Assembly (NCBI RefSeq): GCF_958295425.1
Contig: NC_081141.1
Location: 12,325,500-12,389,499, forward strand
DNA: 64,000 nucleotides
Source of the DNA: Solea solea
Lineage: Eukaryota; Chordata; Actinopteri; Pleuronectiformes; Soleidae
Direction: 5' to 3'
Shown piece after piece: positions 22,306-33,607 of this stretch (within the stretch, counting starts at the first letter, position 1; every line of letters starts with the position of its first letter). The notes under the pieces were generated by a model. That model saw only the letters and a list, made by a program, of their open reading frames with translations. It made no database searches and was not told where the DNA came from. The position numbers and the translations under genes are program-made.

Positions 22306-22649
22306 GTTTAGCATGGGAGGGGAAGGACTGTAGATGTGAGACCACACATGCTGTGTCAATGTTTGCTGGAATAATTAGAGACAATGTAGTCCAATAATGG
22401 GAGGAGTGCAGTAACCTGAACTCATTTTGTTCTGCCCGAGCAGCAGCACAAAAGGCATTAACAGATGCACAGATCTGTGGGCTCCAAACAGGAGCAACTG
22501 CACTGTTAGCCGAGACAGTGCACTGCTCTGTAGATCATCAGGAAAAAGGCTTGGTTGGAACTTCTGCAGTCCACTTTCACTTTGTGGTTCCATAATGGCA
22601 TGATTTGGAATGGTAAAGCCCAGGGTCAGGCTTGCATTTCAGCTGACAA

Positions 22650-22995
22650 CTGTACCTTTAGTTGGTACGCGGGGTGTGGGCTGTGCCCGATGGCTGCGTA
22701 GCATGACGTTGCACCTGTGCGACAACAATATACGATGACATCAACCACAACACATCAAAACAACAATGGAGGACACCCAGCAGGTGTTTTTCTTCCTGCT
22801 CGGTTTGTGGTTGTTTGTCTCGACAAGATGTCAAGCTTTGTATGAGAATAGCTTGTGGGCGTTTGCCTTGAATTCCATGGGATATTCTGACCAATTGCAA
22901 AGGAGTGACGTTTTTCTGTCGCCCAATCAGCTGACTGTTGTGGGTGGAGCTAGACTGGCTCACCTGACCATACCGTACCAGTTTACCCTGGTACA
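22650..22995. mobile_element. possible decayed MITE with GTACC...GGTACG ends
   Basis: The left end reads GTACCTTTAGTTGGTACG (about 22651). The right end, read on the minus strand, is GTACCAGGGTAAACTGGTACGG (22992 downward). These look like degenerate terminal inverted repeats, about 340 bp apart. An open frame inside (22766-23056) begins with a hydrophobic stretch but matches no family I know, so I do not call it a gene. Class and target duplication are unresolved. Confidence 0.35.
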
Positions 22996-25900
22996 CCAAG
23001 GGAAGGTTGCTGAGAAATGTAATGGTTGGGGCTGGTTGTTTTGGTACTATTTCTAATGGAGTGTTACACTTGGTGAAAGTGTTGGCAGCTTTTGTCTCAG
23101 CTCAAAGAGATGCTGATTTCAGGCTATTGGCCTTTAAAGCACTGCCTGTACATCCCCGCCACCACCACCTCCCAAAAACACCCCTACCCCCTTGTCACCC
23201 TCCCCAGTCAACCGACACATGGCCTTGGCTTTGAGGGCCCTTTTTAACTAGAGGATATCCGGCCACTCGGTATGCAAAGAGCCTGTGGATTCCTGACATG
23301 AGTGCAAGAGCTGGACGCAGAGGTGACTTTCAGTGTAGACAGACAACTGTTGGATTACCAAGGCACGTCGCACTGACTCTAAGCCAATAGGAGGAAGCCC
23401 ATGCCAGGAGCTGGGTATATTTGGTTGAATGCAGGCTAAAAGAATCTTTGTGTGCGAGTGTATACATGTATGTGCGTACATAGATGTACAATGCAAGTAT
23501 TCCATCGCTGTTTGTGTCCAGCATAGTTTTAAGTGAGCACAGCAGGGTTGAAAGATGCAGTTATACCCAAAATTATAAGTATAAGCACTTTCTATAGGTC
23601 ATCGTAGGTGAGAGGAAGAAATCCTAGTGTAGGATGTAAGGACTCCAAACAATGTACACTAAATGTTGCCTAAGCTCTGGGTGTTTTAATAGCTGTAGAA
23701 GAGTGACCCGTTGCTGTGCTCACACTGAACCAACTGGTTTGTCCCCTCCGGTGTCCATCTTGAAAGGGGACACCGCTATGGGATGCATACATCCCCATGG
23801 AGGTCGTCCGAGTCATTGTGGCACCTGTCGCCTCCGCTCTTGGCTCGTGTCAACACCTCAGATTTATTTACATTCACTCTTGTTTTCCAGAGAACTTAAG
23901 TGGAAGCAGCTTTGTGATGGCCTTTTAGTCTATGCTGCAGGATTTCTGCAAAAACTGCAATGTGACTATTGTCATGATTTCAGAAAATAATGTTATAAGT
24001 CTGTCAGTCTCACTGAAGCCTTTCTAGGCAGAATCCTGCAGCGGTGTCATTTTTTTCATGGTGTACTGATTGGAACTAAGTTGACTTACAGTTTTGGATC
24101 CACACATTTATAAGAAATCAGGAAATGGAGCCCAGGTCACTAAAAGGTGGACCGGATCCGTCCTATCCAGACCTAGGTCCAACCATTTATAACTGCCACA
24201 TTTTGACAGAGCATTTCAACTGGTGCAGCTTTTTTTCAGCCTTTATAGCACTAGAGGTCCAGGAAATGCAGTTAGATGTGTTATAAATGACCATGTGATG
24301 ACACTCAGCCAATTATATCAGCAAATTGGGGCCACACTGGATGCATGGGCAGCTTACGTCTTGCTTAATTTATGGTTTGGACACATGATTACAACAGCCA
24401 GGCTGAGTGAACCACACTGGTTTTGAGGAGACTAGAGCTGTCGTCTATTTTTATGGTGAACCGCTCCTGTTTCAGAGCAATTCGAACAAAGAAAACTGTC
24501 TTGCACGTTCACCACAGTTTCAGCGTTGCATTATGCCACAAATATAATGCATCCAGCTCTTGTCTTGAAGTAAAAGCACTCTCCTTTTTCATTTTTTCCC
24601 TCAGTAGGGCTCTATTTGTGACATTTGTGGCTTCATACTGGAGTATAGAAAAGTATTTAAATGTATATTATAGCAAAAACAAAAGGCAAACCGATCAAAA
24701 CACAGCAGCGGCTCCAAAGCAAGACACTCCCTGTGTGAACAACAGCAAGAGAGAGCGAGAGAGACATGCACTCAAGGGAGAGATGATGAGGGAATGTTGT
24801 GGGTAATGGGTTACAAAAGTAATACATTACTTTTTGTAGTATAAAATAACATGTTACAAATATCTTTCTTTTTTTAATAATAATGTTATTACTTACAGGC
24901 TGTAACACATTTCCACAAAGTCATGTCACATCACATTTGCCAGGTGAGCTCTCTCTTAACTCACATCACCATAGTAACTTAGGCAAACTAAACAGATTTA
25001 GATTCTCAGATAATGAAAAATGATGTTGTATATCATTGAATGAATGATTATGACACTGAACATGGTCTAGTAATAAAGTGTGTTTCAGGTGATGTTGATG
25101 TAGCGTCGGGGTTACACAGACACAGACACATTCTTGCTGAACATATCGCACACTGAAAGAACACTGTTTCACACCGCTGGTTTTGTGGGTCATCAAATAC
25201 TAATTAACTAATTAGACGGTTAGATGTTCCAATTTCTTTTATAAGAATGATAATGTAATAACTGTTTAAAATGGTCTACAGTTGTCACATTGAATTTACA
25301 CCACCAGCATTTTCTTCCAGCAACTTTTGTTTAATCAAATCGCCAAAAGTCTGGCTGTGTTCACACAGCACCTACGCTCCAGCAGGTTGATTAAAAGAAA
25401 CACGTTATAACCCATCCACTTCAAATTAACGAAAACAAATCAAAAATATTATTTTATTGCACTGAATTTGATTTTATAGTTAGCTGTTGATGCACATATA
25501 TAAATGTACACTATATTGGACTAAGCCAACAACTGCATTTGTTAGACATTATGACGTTTCATACCCTGGCTTGAAAGAGTTTTCTCCATCTGGGCCTCTT
25601 AGGATTTTTAATTGACAACCTCTGATCTAGAGGTATACAGGATATAAACCTAATGCTGGTAATGATGTAATTTCTTTCCAGGAACAACTGCTCTTTAAAT
25701 TTGCTAGATGTTTATATTTATTACTGTTAACTTCTGTTTGACAGAGCCAGCATTTTCCCACCTCTCACCCCTTTCTTGCTCCTCTGCTTGCCTCCTCCCC
25801 CTCTCCTTGTCCTTCTCCCTCTGCCTCTCTACTGCTTCCTTTCCACTTGGCTGATGTTCTGTTCTCCTGTTTAGAGTGCGTTCCTCATCGCAGCTTGTGT

Positions 25901-26470
25901 TTCCTCTTATCTATGGTTCTTTTATCAGTGGCCACCACACATGCTCAAGAGAGGGGAGGAGAGAGCAGGCAGGTGGGGAGGTGAGGGGCAGCTGATGCTA
26001 TCAGCGGGTGGAGCTTTCGCCACCAAGTTCAGGGGTGCAATGTGACCAGAGGAATATATGACCGGAAAGGTTTGGCACATGGGTGTGCATTGTGAACTCT
26101 GGACAGCGTGGATCCTCCTGTCAACCTGTGAACCTAGCACATGTCTTTTTTCAGTTTCCCTCTGAAGTAATAACACAAAAAAATGACAAGTATATTTTTC
26201 CTGTACTGCACTTCAAAGACTTTTCTTGTCAAAGCATCAGTCATGCTTTTTGCCGTGAGCCATGTTGTGCTTTTGTGTTTTGAAAATATGCAGCTCTCCA
26301 TGTCTTGTTTGACTATGTGGTTTTGTGTCTGTTGCAATGTTGCAAAATTAAAGTGTCATGGCGATATGAACAAGCTGTTGGATTTTCATTACAGACATAT
26401 TGTTCCAGTTCTTCTCAGAGTAACGGAAAAACGATTTGTCAAAGATGAAGCTACTTTAGGGGAAATAGTA
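22996..26470. other. intronic DNA, mostly unrecognised
   Basis: No exon is recognised. It includes a C-rich stretch at 23,150-23,210, one possible repeat at about 24,799 (listed), and a pyrimidine-rich run of short CTC/CCT words at about 25,760-25,850. Open frames of up to 127 codons show no similarity that I know. Confidence 0.5.
24799..24910. repeat. possible dispersed repeat rich in GTAATRCATTAC words
   Basis: The run 'GGGTTACAAAAGTAATACAT' followed by TTACTTTTTGTAGTA, and later AATAATGTTATTACTT, resembles teleost nonautonomous elements built of alternating GTTAC/GTAAT words. Boundaries are not resolvable by eye. Confidence 0.3.
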
Positions 26471-26987
26471 CACATACTCTGCCTGGCCAAAAGTAAAGTC
26501 GCCACCTGGATTTAACTAAGCAAATAGGTAAGGGGTTGCTGCAGTTGGTCAGGTCTAGGTTCAGCAACATTATGTGCTGAAAGTCAGCTGACTACCTGAA
26601 TATAATGAATGACCAGATTATTCCATCAATGCATTTTGTTCTTCCCTGATGACATGGGCATATTCCATGATGACAATGTCAGGATTCATCAGGCTCAAAT
26701 TGTGAAAGAGTGGTTCAGGGAGCATGAGACATCATTTTCACACATGAATTGGCCACCACAGAGTCCAGACCTTAACCCCATTGAGAATCTTTGGGATGTG
26801 CTGGAGAAGGCTTTGCTCAGTGGCCCGACTCTCCCATCATCAATACAGGATCTTGGTGAAAAATGAATGCAACACGGAAATAAATCTTGTGACATTGCAG
26901 TAGCTTATGGAAACAATGCCACAGCGTAATCAAAGCTAAAGGCGGTCCAACGAGTATGTGATCCTTTTTTTTTGCCAAGGCAGTGTG
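26471..26987 (+). mobile_element. Tc1-like DNA transposon remnant, internally deleted
   Basis: Flanked by TA dinucleotides (26469-26470 and 26988-26989), as expected for Tc1/mariner insertion. The left end starts CACATACTCTGCCTGGCC and the right end, read inversely, starts CACACTGCCTTGGC. The body encodes only the C-terminal part of the transposase. A complete Tc1-like element would be about 1.3-1.6 kb, so roughly two thirds is missing. The left terminus carries a small insertion relative to the right, and the copy is clearly inactive. Confidence 0.88.
26609..26866 (+). pseudogene. Tc1-like transposase, C-terminal fragment
   Basis: The frame contains [18 protein letters not shown], covering the second catalytic Asp region, and [20 protein letters not shown] with the terminal catalytic acidic position of the DDE/D triad. 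It stops early at LGEK, where related elements continue. Sequence downstream still resembles the lost tail in other frames. The N-terminal paired-type DNA-binding domain is absent. Not functional. Confidence 0.9.
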
Positions 26988-29900
26988 TATATGTATATAC
27001 ATAAAAGCATAAGTATTCACATTGTTCTTCCAGTTATCCCTAAGAATCATGTCAGTGATTTGCAGCCCATCCCATACTACCTCCGTACCTTGCATCAGGG
27101 ATATGTGCAGTGTCATATGAGGTCCTTGCTCCACGAAACAGACCTTGACATGAAGAAAACAAAGAGCAGGGATGGTGGTGAGAGAACGAGGGTAAACCAA
27201 AGCGTAGCTTCACAAAAGCCTAAAATGATATCACTGGTGGATATCTGGATGCTTGGGATGCCTTGGATGGCTGCTGTACACTTTTGGCTTTGTCTTTGCA
27301 GGGATGAATAGAGGCCTCTGTGGTAGTGATGACAGGCCTCTCCAGGCTGGGTCCTTGCAGGCTGGCAGATTAGGTACAGGAGGTCGGGAGACTTCAGCTC
27401 TATCATGGGGTAGAAGCCCAACAAGAGATGCTGGTCTTCGCTGTTCTGTACAAAAGGCTTTCTGTTCTCCATCTCTATTATCAGCTCTTGTTATTGTGAC
27501 ATGCCAGGCCCCACCTAAACATACAGGTTAAGGTGGGAGTCACACGTTCGCAATGCCAGCTTTTATCTCCCACATGTTCTAGGTGTTTTTTTTCTTTACC
27601 CCATTTTTTATCGTTTATTCTTTATAAATGTGACTAAAGAGCAAAGAGATTGTGAGTTAAAGAGAAGTAGTGAAAAAACAGCTTTGAATTCTGACTGTAA
27701 GCCACTGTGTTGTTGGTTTTGAGCCTGCACATGTTACCCCTCATGACTCATACTCACCCAGTACATCACAGGAGAGAGTTGCAGAAGAGATAAGAGCCAA
27801 CATGGAGTTTTCATCATTCTTCATTTGGCTCTAATATGGCACGACACAGCTGGTCAAGACAAACATGAAGTAAAGCCTTGGCTCACTGGGCTGAGTGAAT
27901 CGCACTGTAACATGCTAGCAGCACACCCTGGGGACTCTTATGGCAGAAGCTGGCTACAGTCGTTTTCATGTTTGCTTTAATTATTAATGAAACAAAGAGA
28001 AACCGTAAATGGTCCCAAGGATATGGGGCATCCGCACGCAATGCATGACAAGACCCTTCACACGCCCTCCAAGTTTATCCCAATCGCCCCTCTTGAAGAT
28101 TCACCGAGTCTCTTTGATCCTTATGGTGTCCTCACAGCTGGGAGGCCAGGGGATGCAAGAGAGTCCCTTTGGTCTCCCATTTCATGTCACACATTCTTTC
28201 CTGAAGGACTCAGAGGTCCCGACCCTCAGTTGCAGTGGAATTTCATATGCAAAAATAGGCCAGACTTGCCAGGCTATTTGAATATACATTCATTCCATTT
28301 TAGGATTCATCATCTTTGGATCCTCAGAATTAGGTATTCACAATAATCACAAGGATTAAATACCGGTGGTACGAACAAGACTATCACAGAGGAGAATACA
28401 CAACACTGAACAACTACACATTACCTCATTTCTTAAGACTGGTTCAAACAGAATATTACAAACTGTGGTATTAAGCCACTTCAATTTATCGCAGTGAAAG
28501 TTCCTTCTGCAACAGACCTAGGTGAGGTGTATGTTGATTCCGGGAGAGGCAGAGACAGGCTGACCTTCCCTGACCCTTCGTCTTCCTCTGTCCTTTTGAT
28601 ATTTTTATCACACTGACTTTCAAAAGGGTCTGTATTGCCTATCAACGAGACAAAGTCCAGCCCCGTAATTCATTGCTGTCCAATACAAACATGATGGTGG
28701 AGGGCCAGAGTAAATGCCCCTGCAGATGGGGTTTTAAAATAATCTACACTATAAAGGAGTGCAAAGCCACATTTTAATTTTTTTTTATTTTTTTTTTATT
28801 TCTGCTGCATTACATGACTCATATTTGCATTGGCTTTCATAGGAAACAGTCATGTGATTTTTTTTTTTCTTTGCATCATTATCCCATCTTCTTTTTTGTC
28901 TCCATAGGCCATATTTACCATGGCTGTCCTTTTTCAGAGAAATACTTACAACTTGCAATACTCTTATATATATATGGTGCCATATACAGGGCAGATACAT
29001 TAGGGAGGGTGTCCCTCTTACCCCACCACCAGGCCACAGGGTCTTGTCCAGATGGGATTGCAGGCAGGTCTTTTCTGCACCTGCTCTGTGATGGAGTGGG
29101 AACTGCTTGTTGTCTGAGTTGCCTGGAGAAGCTCTCCGTCTTCATCTTCAAACAACCGTTCCAGGACCGACTTCTTTTGAGCTCTTAAAAGAAAGTAAAA
29201 AACTTTAAGACTAGATAGTACATTGTTCCTCTGATTCAGAACTTCTAAACGTGCATGTTTTTCTGCCTTGTCTGTCTCCTCCTCATCATCCTCAACGACA
29301 AGACCTCGCTTGATACCAGTCAACCTACATGTTATGTGTCTGTTTAAATACATGAATTATGTTGTCTAAACCCGGTGAAAGAACTTAAGTTCAACATTTA
29401 GATTTCACATGCAACCTTTACCTAGAGCAGCTGACACTGAACAGAAATATTGAATATAGCATACAGCATATGATCAAACACAGGTAATGTAGCCTGTCTG
29501 CCATCCTACCCAACATCGCATGCAACAAGCCAAGCACCAACACTGCGAGTGACGCCAGAACACCAAGAGTCGGTGATAGTAATAAACAGCGCAACATTTG
29601 CATTGTTCTTCAGTCTGGTTATTACTCTTTATGTCGGCACCGTTACCCATTCCTAGATGTGGGAGGAACTTGTCGGATTTGATTGTACAATTTATAAGCT
29701 ATTATGTGCTGAAGATAGAAGTGGAGTGGGTAAGGTGGTGGCTCTGACCATTCTGTAATAGAATAGTCCTCTTGACTGTGAAATTACCTCATCTTTAGAA
29801 GTTGGTCATTACCTTTTCAAAGTGGCCCTGGTAACACCACGTGCAGGAAGTGCTTGAGTGTAAAGTGGGTTTGATGTTTAACTCCTTCAGGACCAGTTAT

Positions 29901-30371
29901 CTTCATGGTCTGCTGACTCCCAACTCTTAGCCCCAAAACTCGCTCAGGCACCATCAGCCTCTACCTCTGGAAGCATGACTAACAAGAGCAGGAGGAACAA
30001 TACTGCGTTTGTACACTGCTCTGCTGATAAACAAATGTTCAGTGGAATTCTAATGGCGGTCCTTGCCACTGGGCCCAGGCTGATCGGACAGTGACATCAT
30101 AAACTCTCTTGGGTGATTAAAAGAGCAAATCACAGTAGGTCCTTTTCAGGGACCTTCTGTATAGGGTAATGAATCATTTCCACACCAATTAAAGTTGACT
30201 TTTCTCTCCTTTCACCAACATGTATACTTTTTATTTTAGTCCTGTTAGTTCTGCAAGGTCTGAGGCCATGACAGTCTATTTTAGGCTTGGGCTGTAACCT
30301 TTTCAAAAATCAATAATCGCTGCCTGTAATTGCCACTGATGTTGTGGAAATATTTATGTGATGGAGTGAAT
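26988..30371. other. intronic DNA, nothing recognised
   Basis: No exon or named repeat is recognised. Poly-T runs occur at about 28,776-28,798 and 28,859-28,870. Open frames of up to 124 codons lack recognisable similarity. Confidence 0.5.
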
Positions 30372-30522
30372 GATTGTTCATGTTTGTGTGTTGGCCCTGC
30401 GATGGACTGACGACCTGTTCAGGTTGTACTCCGCCTTTTCGCTGCTTTTCCTGTCAGCTGGGATTGGCTGCAGTGACCCACAACCCTCATGTGGAGGATA
30501 AAGCGGTAGGATTGATGGATAG
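30372..30522 (+). repeat. teleost SINE-like repeat, copy 2 (3' half only)
   Basis: Carries GTTGGCCCTGCGATGGACTG, a CGACCTGTTCAGG block, then CAACCCTCATGTGGAGGATA and AAGCGGTAGGATTGATGG. These match the 3' half of the copies at about 4.6, 51 and 62 kb. The tRNA-like head is missing, so this is a 5'-truncated copy. Same orientation as the others. Confidence 0.7.
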
Positions 30523-30734
30523 TTTACATACCTTATACACCATCAAGTCTGGTGTATCTAGCAACCACACTACATCACAACCCCTTTGGCCATATTTCAG
30601 TTAAGTGACTGTGTCAGGCGAAGTCTGTGATCTGTTCGTGCAGGAAGTACAAAAAGATTCTGTGAACAAATACTTTTAATTAACTGAGTCTTTATGATTC
30701 AGTACACTGATAACAACTGCTTTACAAGTCACTA

Positions 30735-30880
30735 GTTTGTGTGTCGTCATGGCAATGTTATGCAGCCGTGCTATGATGACTCCGCCTGGGTTGAGGAGGT
30801 ACTATAGTTAAGCAAACAATACCAACCCAAGTACAGTCGTGCTGTGCCGGGTCGTGCTGGAACTGCATAGTTGAAAAGTG
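30735..30880. mobile_element. diverged partial relative of the 40.5-kb MITE
   Basis: Shares 'TGATGACTCCGCC', a following GTT..AG.AGGTACT block and 'TCGTGCTGTGCCGGGTCGTG'-like text with the element at 40,530-40,981. Only the right half is recognisable. No terminal repeat or target duplication is visible. Confidence 0.5.
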
Positions 30881-33258
30881 CCATAACATCCACTGTGGTT
30901 TGGTTTTGTTTTTTTAACTTTATTCAGTTTTATCAGAAACTGCTTTCATGGGATTTTGGAAATCAAAACAATTTACACACTTATGTTGGAGAATGATAAG
31001 TGTATCTCCTCCCTCACTGGAATGTATGAATTTCACAGACTCCATCCTCAAGCGATGGTTTAATGTGGCTTGAGATGAGTGGGATTGAATGACCAGGTGA
31101 CATTAATCCACACCTAGACCATTGGTCCATGTGGCCCTGAGGTAAATAGTAAAAGGATCCACATGCAAGACAACTTTAATGGTCCTAAAGAGGGTAATGT
31201 CGGTTCAGCCAAATAAGAAAGCTCTTTCAATCAAAAAAAAATTGCTATTATTATGGAAAATTCCATTTCATGCCTTTCTTCAGTAGAAATTGATTTTGAT
31301 GATGTAAAGACTGTTGTTCAATTTTACCTTGTTCCTCAGGCTTTTTATTAAATTTGTACCGTCAACTTGATATATATATGTTGACAAAAGCACAAATGTG
31401 AATGCTTTAAGTTTTCAAATTTTAAGTTTGTCAGAAACAGAAAAGAGATGATGAATGATTTGATCGGTTTTGCTTTTCTCAGACCTCACCTGCTTACACT
31501 TGTCAGGCGTCTACTTGGCCTAGCACCTTTCTGTCTTGTATTTCTGATGGAGTCTGCTATTGAAGCAACTTGAATGTCACCCCCACCCCTCCCCACCCTT
31601 TCTCACTGTGTCTTTACCGCTCGCCTGCACAATAGCCTTACTCGGCAGAGTTCCAATAACGGTGATTGTCCGATCACCGCAGCAGCCCCACCCCCCATTT
31701 ATTGGTGTGTGAAGGGACAGTCAGTGAATGAGTGTGTGCACACAGTTTTTCAAACGGCTAGAAGAAGGTGTGGCCAGATCATTTTGGTAACTAAAATTGC
31801 AAAAACAAACACACACTCAGCATCCGTGAGTCCAGATTCTCTGGCATATGCCTCTAATGGGGTTAGAATTTTAACACTTTGACAACACTGGATGAAGTTT
31901 TAGCAGTTCAAACCAGGCCACTGAGACTTGTAGATCAAATTTAAATGAGCCAGGTATGGTTTTGTGTTAAATGACCAACTGAATTAAGGAGGTGTTGCTA
32001 CAACACTGAATCATGTCTGTACATATTGGTGACTAAAGCTCATGAGTAGGATAACCCTCAATGCCATCGTAGTCAGGAAATACTAACGCCATAGTGTCTA
32101 CACAGGAACCCCTGAGGTTTTAGTTGAAAGATTTAGAATGTCATTAACGAGAATTGGGATGGGAATTTACATTTAGGGGAAAATGTTTCTGAAGCAAGCA
32201 TCACCTCCCAGGGTTTCAAATGTGAAATTTGAAAGTTCTGTGCTTGCTTTCTCCTGTGTCCCCCTTTATCCTTCCTGGAAAACATACACACTTACACACC
32301 TCTTTCTAAAGTCCTAAGCCTTTATACCCTTTCTATACCCCATTCCCTCTTGTCCATGCCACTGACCCCAAAGCACACTGGGAATGCACCTTTGCGAGGC
32401 CTGGTCTGTAGCTGGACACTTGATGTGGACATTGTTGGTGCAGTGGGTCCCACTCTCCCGGGCAACCAGGCCCCTTTGAGCTTTTACCCCTCACTGTTTG
32501 CCTGGCCACTCTTCATTTTTCCCTCCCTCACCATGTGACAGGAAGAAAGCTTAAGAGACTGCATGGTGTTTCATGCTCAATGCTTGGTTGTGCTGCTGGT
32601 GGCCGGTTTCCTATGGCGCACCAAAGAAGATGTGCCACTTTGACAGCCTCCTCATCACGACCAAATCTGTGTTTGTTCAATAATCTAAAAGTAGAGATAC
32701 AAGCGCTGCACACTTGCAGAACTGTAAATGCTTCTTCAAAGGCTGACTCACACCATGGGAATCAGCAGGGATTGAGCAGATTTGAGAATGCTCACATGGT
32801 TTGTGGTTATCGGTATTTTACATTCAGTGGAGGCCATGCTTGAAAAAAAAAAAAAAGCAGAATTTGCCAAAGGGTTAAAGAAGAAGGCCTGTGGAATCTT
32901 AATTTATCAATGTCAAAATGCCTGGTGACAATTAACCAACCCCAACTACTCTGAATGTCAATTTAGGTCATTTTCTACCCTCACAAAAGCACTAGATTTT
33001 GAGTCCATGAAGCAGAAAAAAGCTGATGTAATGGGTTTAAGAAAATCTCCAAGGGAGTCAAACCCCCACCCATACACCCCCCACTACCTCCCTCCCCTCT
33101 CTTTTTGTCTAAAATCCAACCCCTCAAATTTTTCTGAGGTGTCCATCACCCAAACATGGTCACTTTGAACATGATCACGCAGGCAGCTTGAAAGTTTGAG
33201 CATGAGCAGATGAGTCTGTGATGGGAGAAAAGGTTTATGATTTACTGACTTTGTGTTT

Positions 33259-33340
33259 GGGGTGGGGGGAAGGGGGGAGGAGACTAGGCAAGGGTTATGA
33301 GGGAGAAAAAGAAAGGGAGGAGGGAGGGAGGGAGGGAGTT
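33259..33340 (+). repeat. G/A-rich tract with G-quadruplex potential
   Basis: Runs of 3-6 G's recur (GGGGTGGGGGGAAGGGGGG near 33,259, then GGGAGG units to 33,340). The spacing of four or more G-runs permits quadruplex folding on the + strand. It is a low-complexity purine tract otherwise. Confidence 0.6.
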
Positions 33341-33589
33341 AAAGAAAAGAAATCCCAGCCTTGGCACTCACACACACAGACTCTCTGTGCATTGCAAAGC
33401 ACAAAAGAAACCTGTAACGCCTCCAGATTCCTTCTAGTTGAGTATCAAAGACGTGCTTTTCTTTAGAACAAGAGACTTCTGGGTAGGATAGGACTGAGTG
33501 AGCCGGTGAACCCAGCACTGACTCGGTTGGGTGCTGTGAGTTAATCTCTCAGATAGGATTTTTCCTCCACCCCTTCTTCTCCTTATCCG

Positions 33590-33607
33590 TCTTCTTCTTC
33601 TTCTTCT
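33590..33607. repeat. (CTT)n microsatellite
   Basis: Six CTT units inside a longer pyrimidine-rich stretch. Confidence 0.8.

Noticed and set aside
29018..29353. Acidic minus-strand frame with EDDEEETDKAEK-like text
   Set aside because: Low complexity from TCATCCTC words. No flanking exons and no recognised protein.
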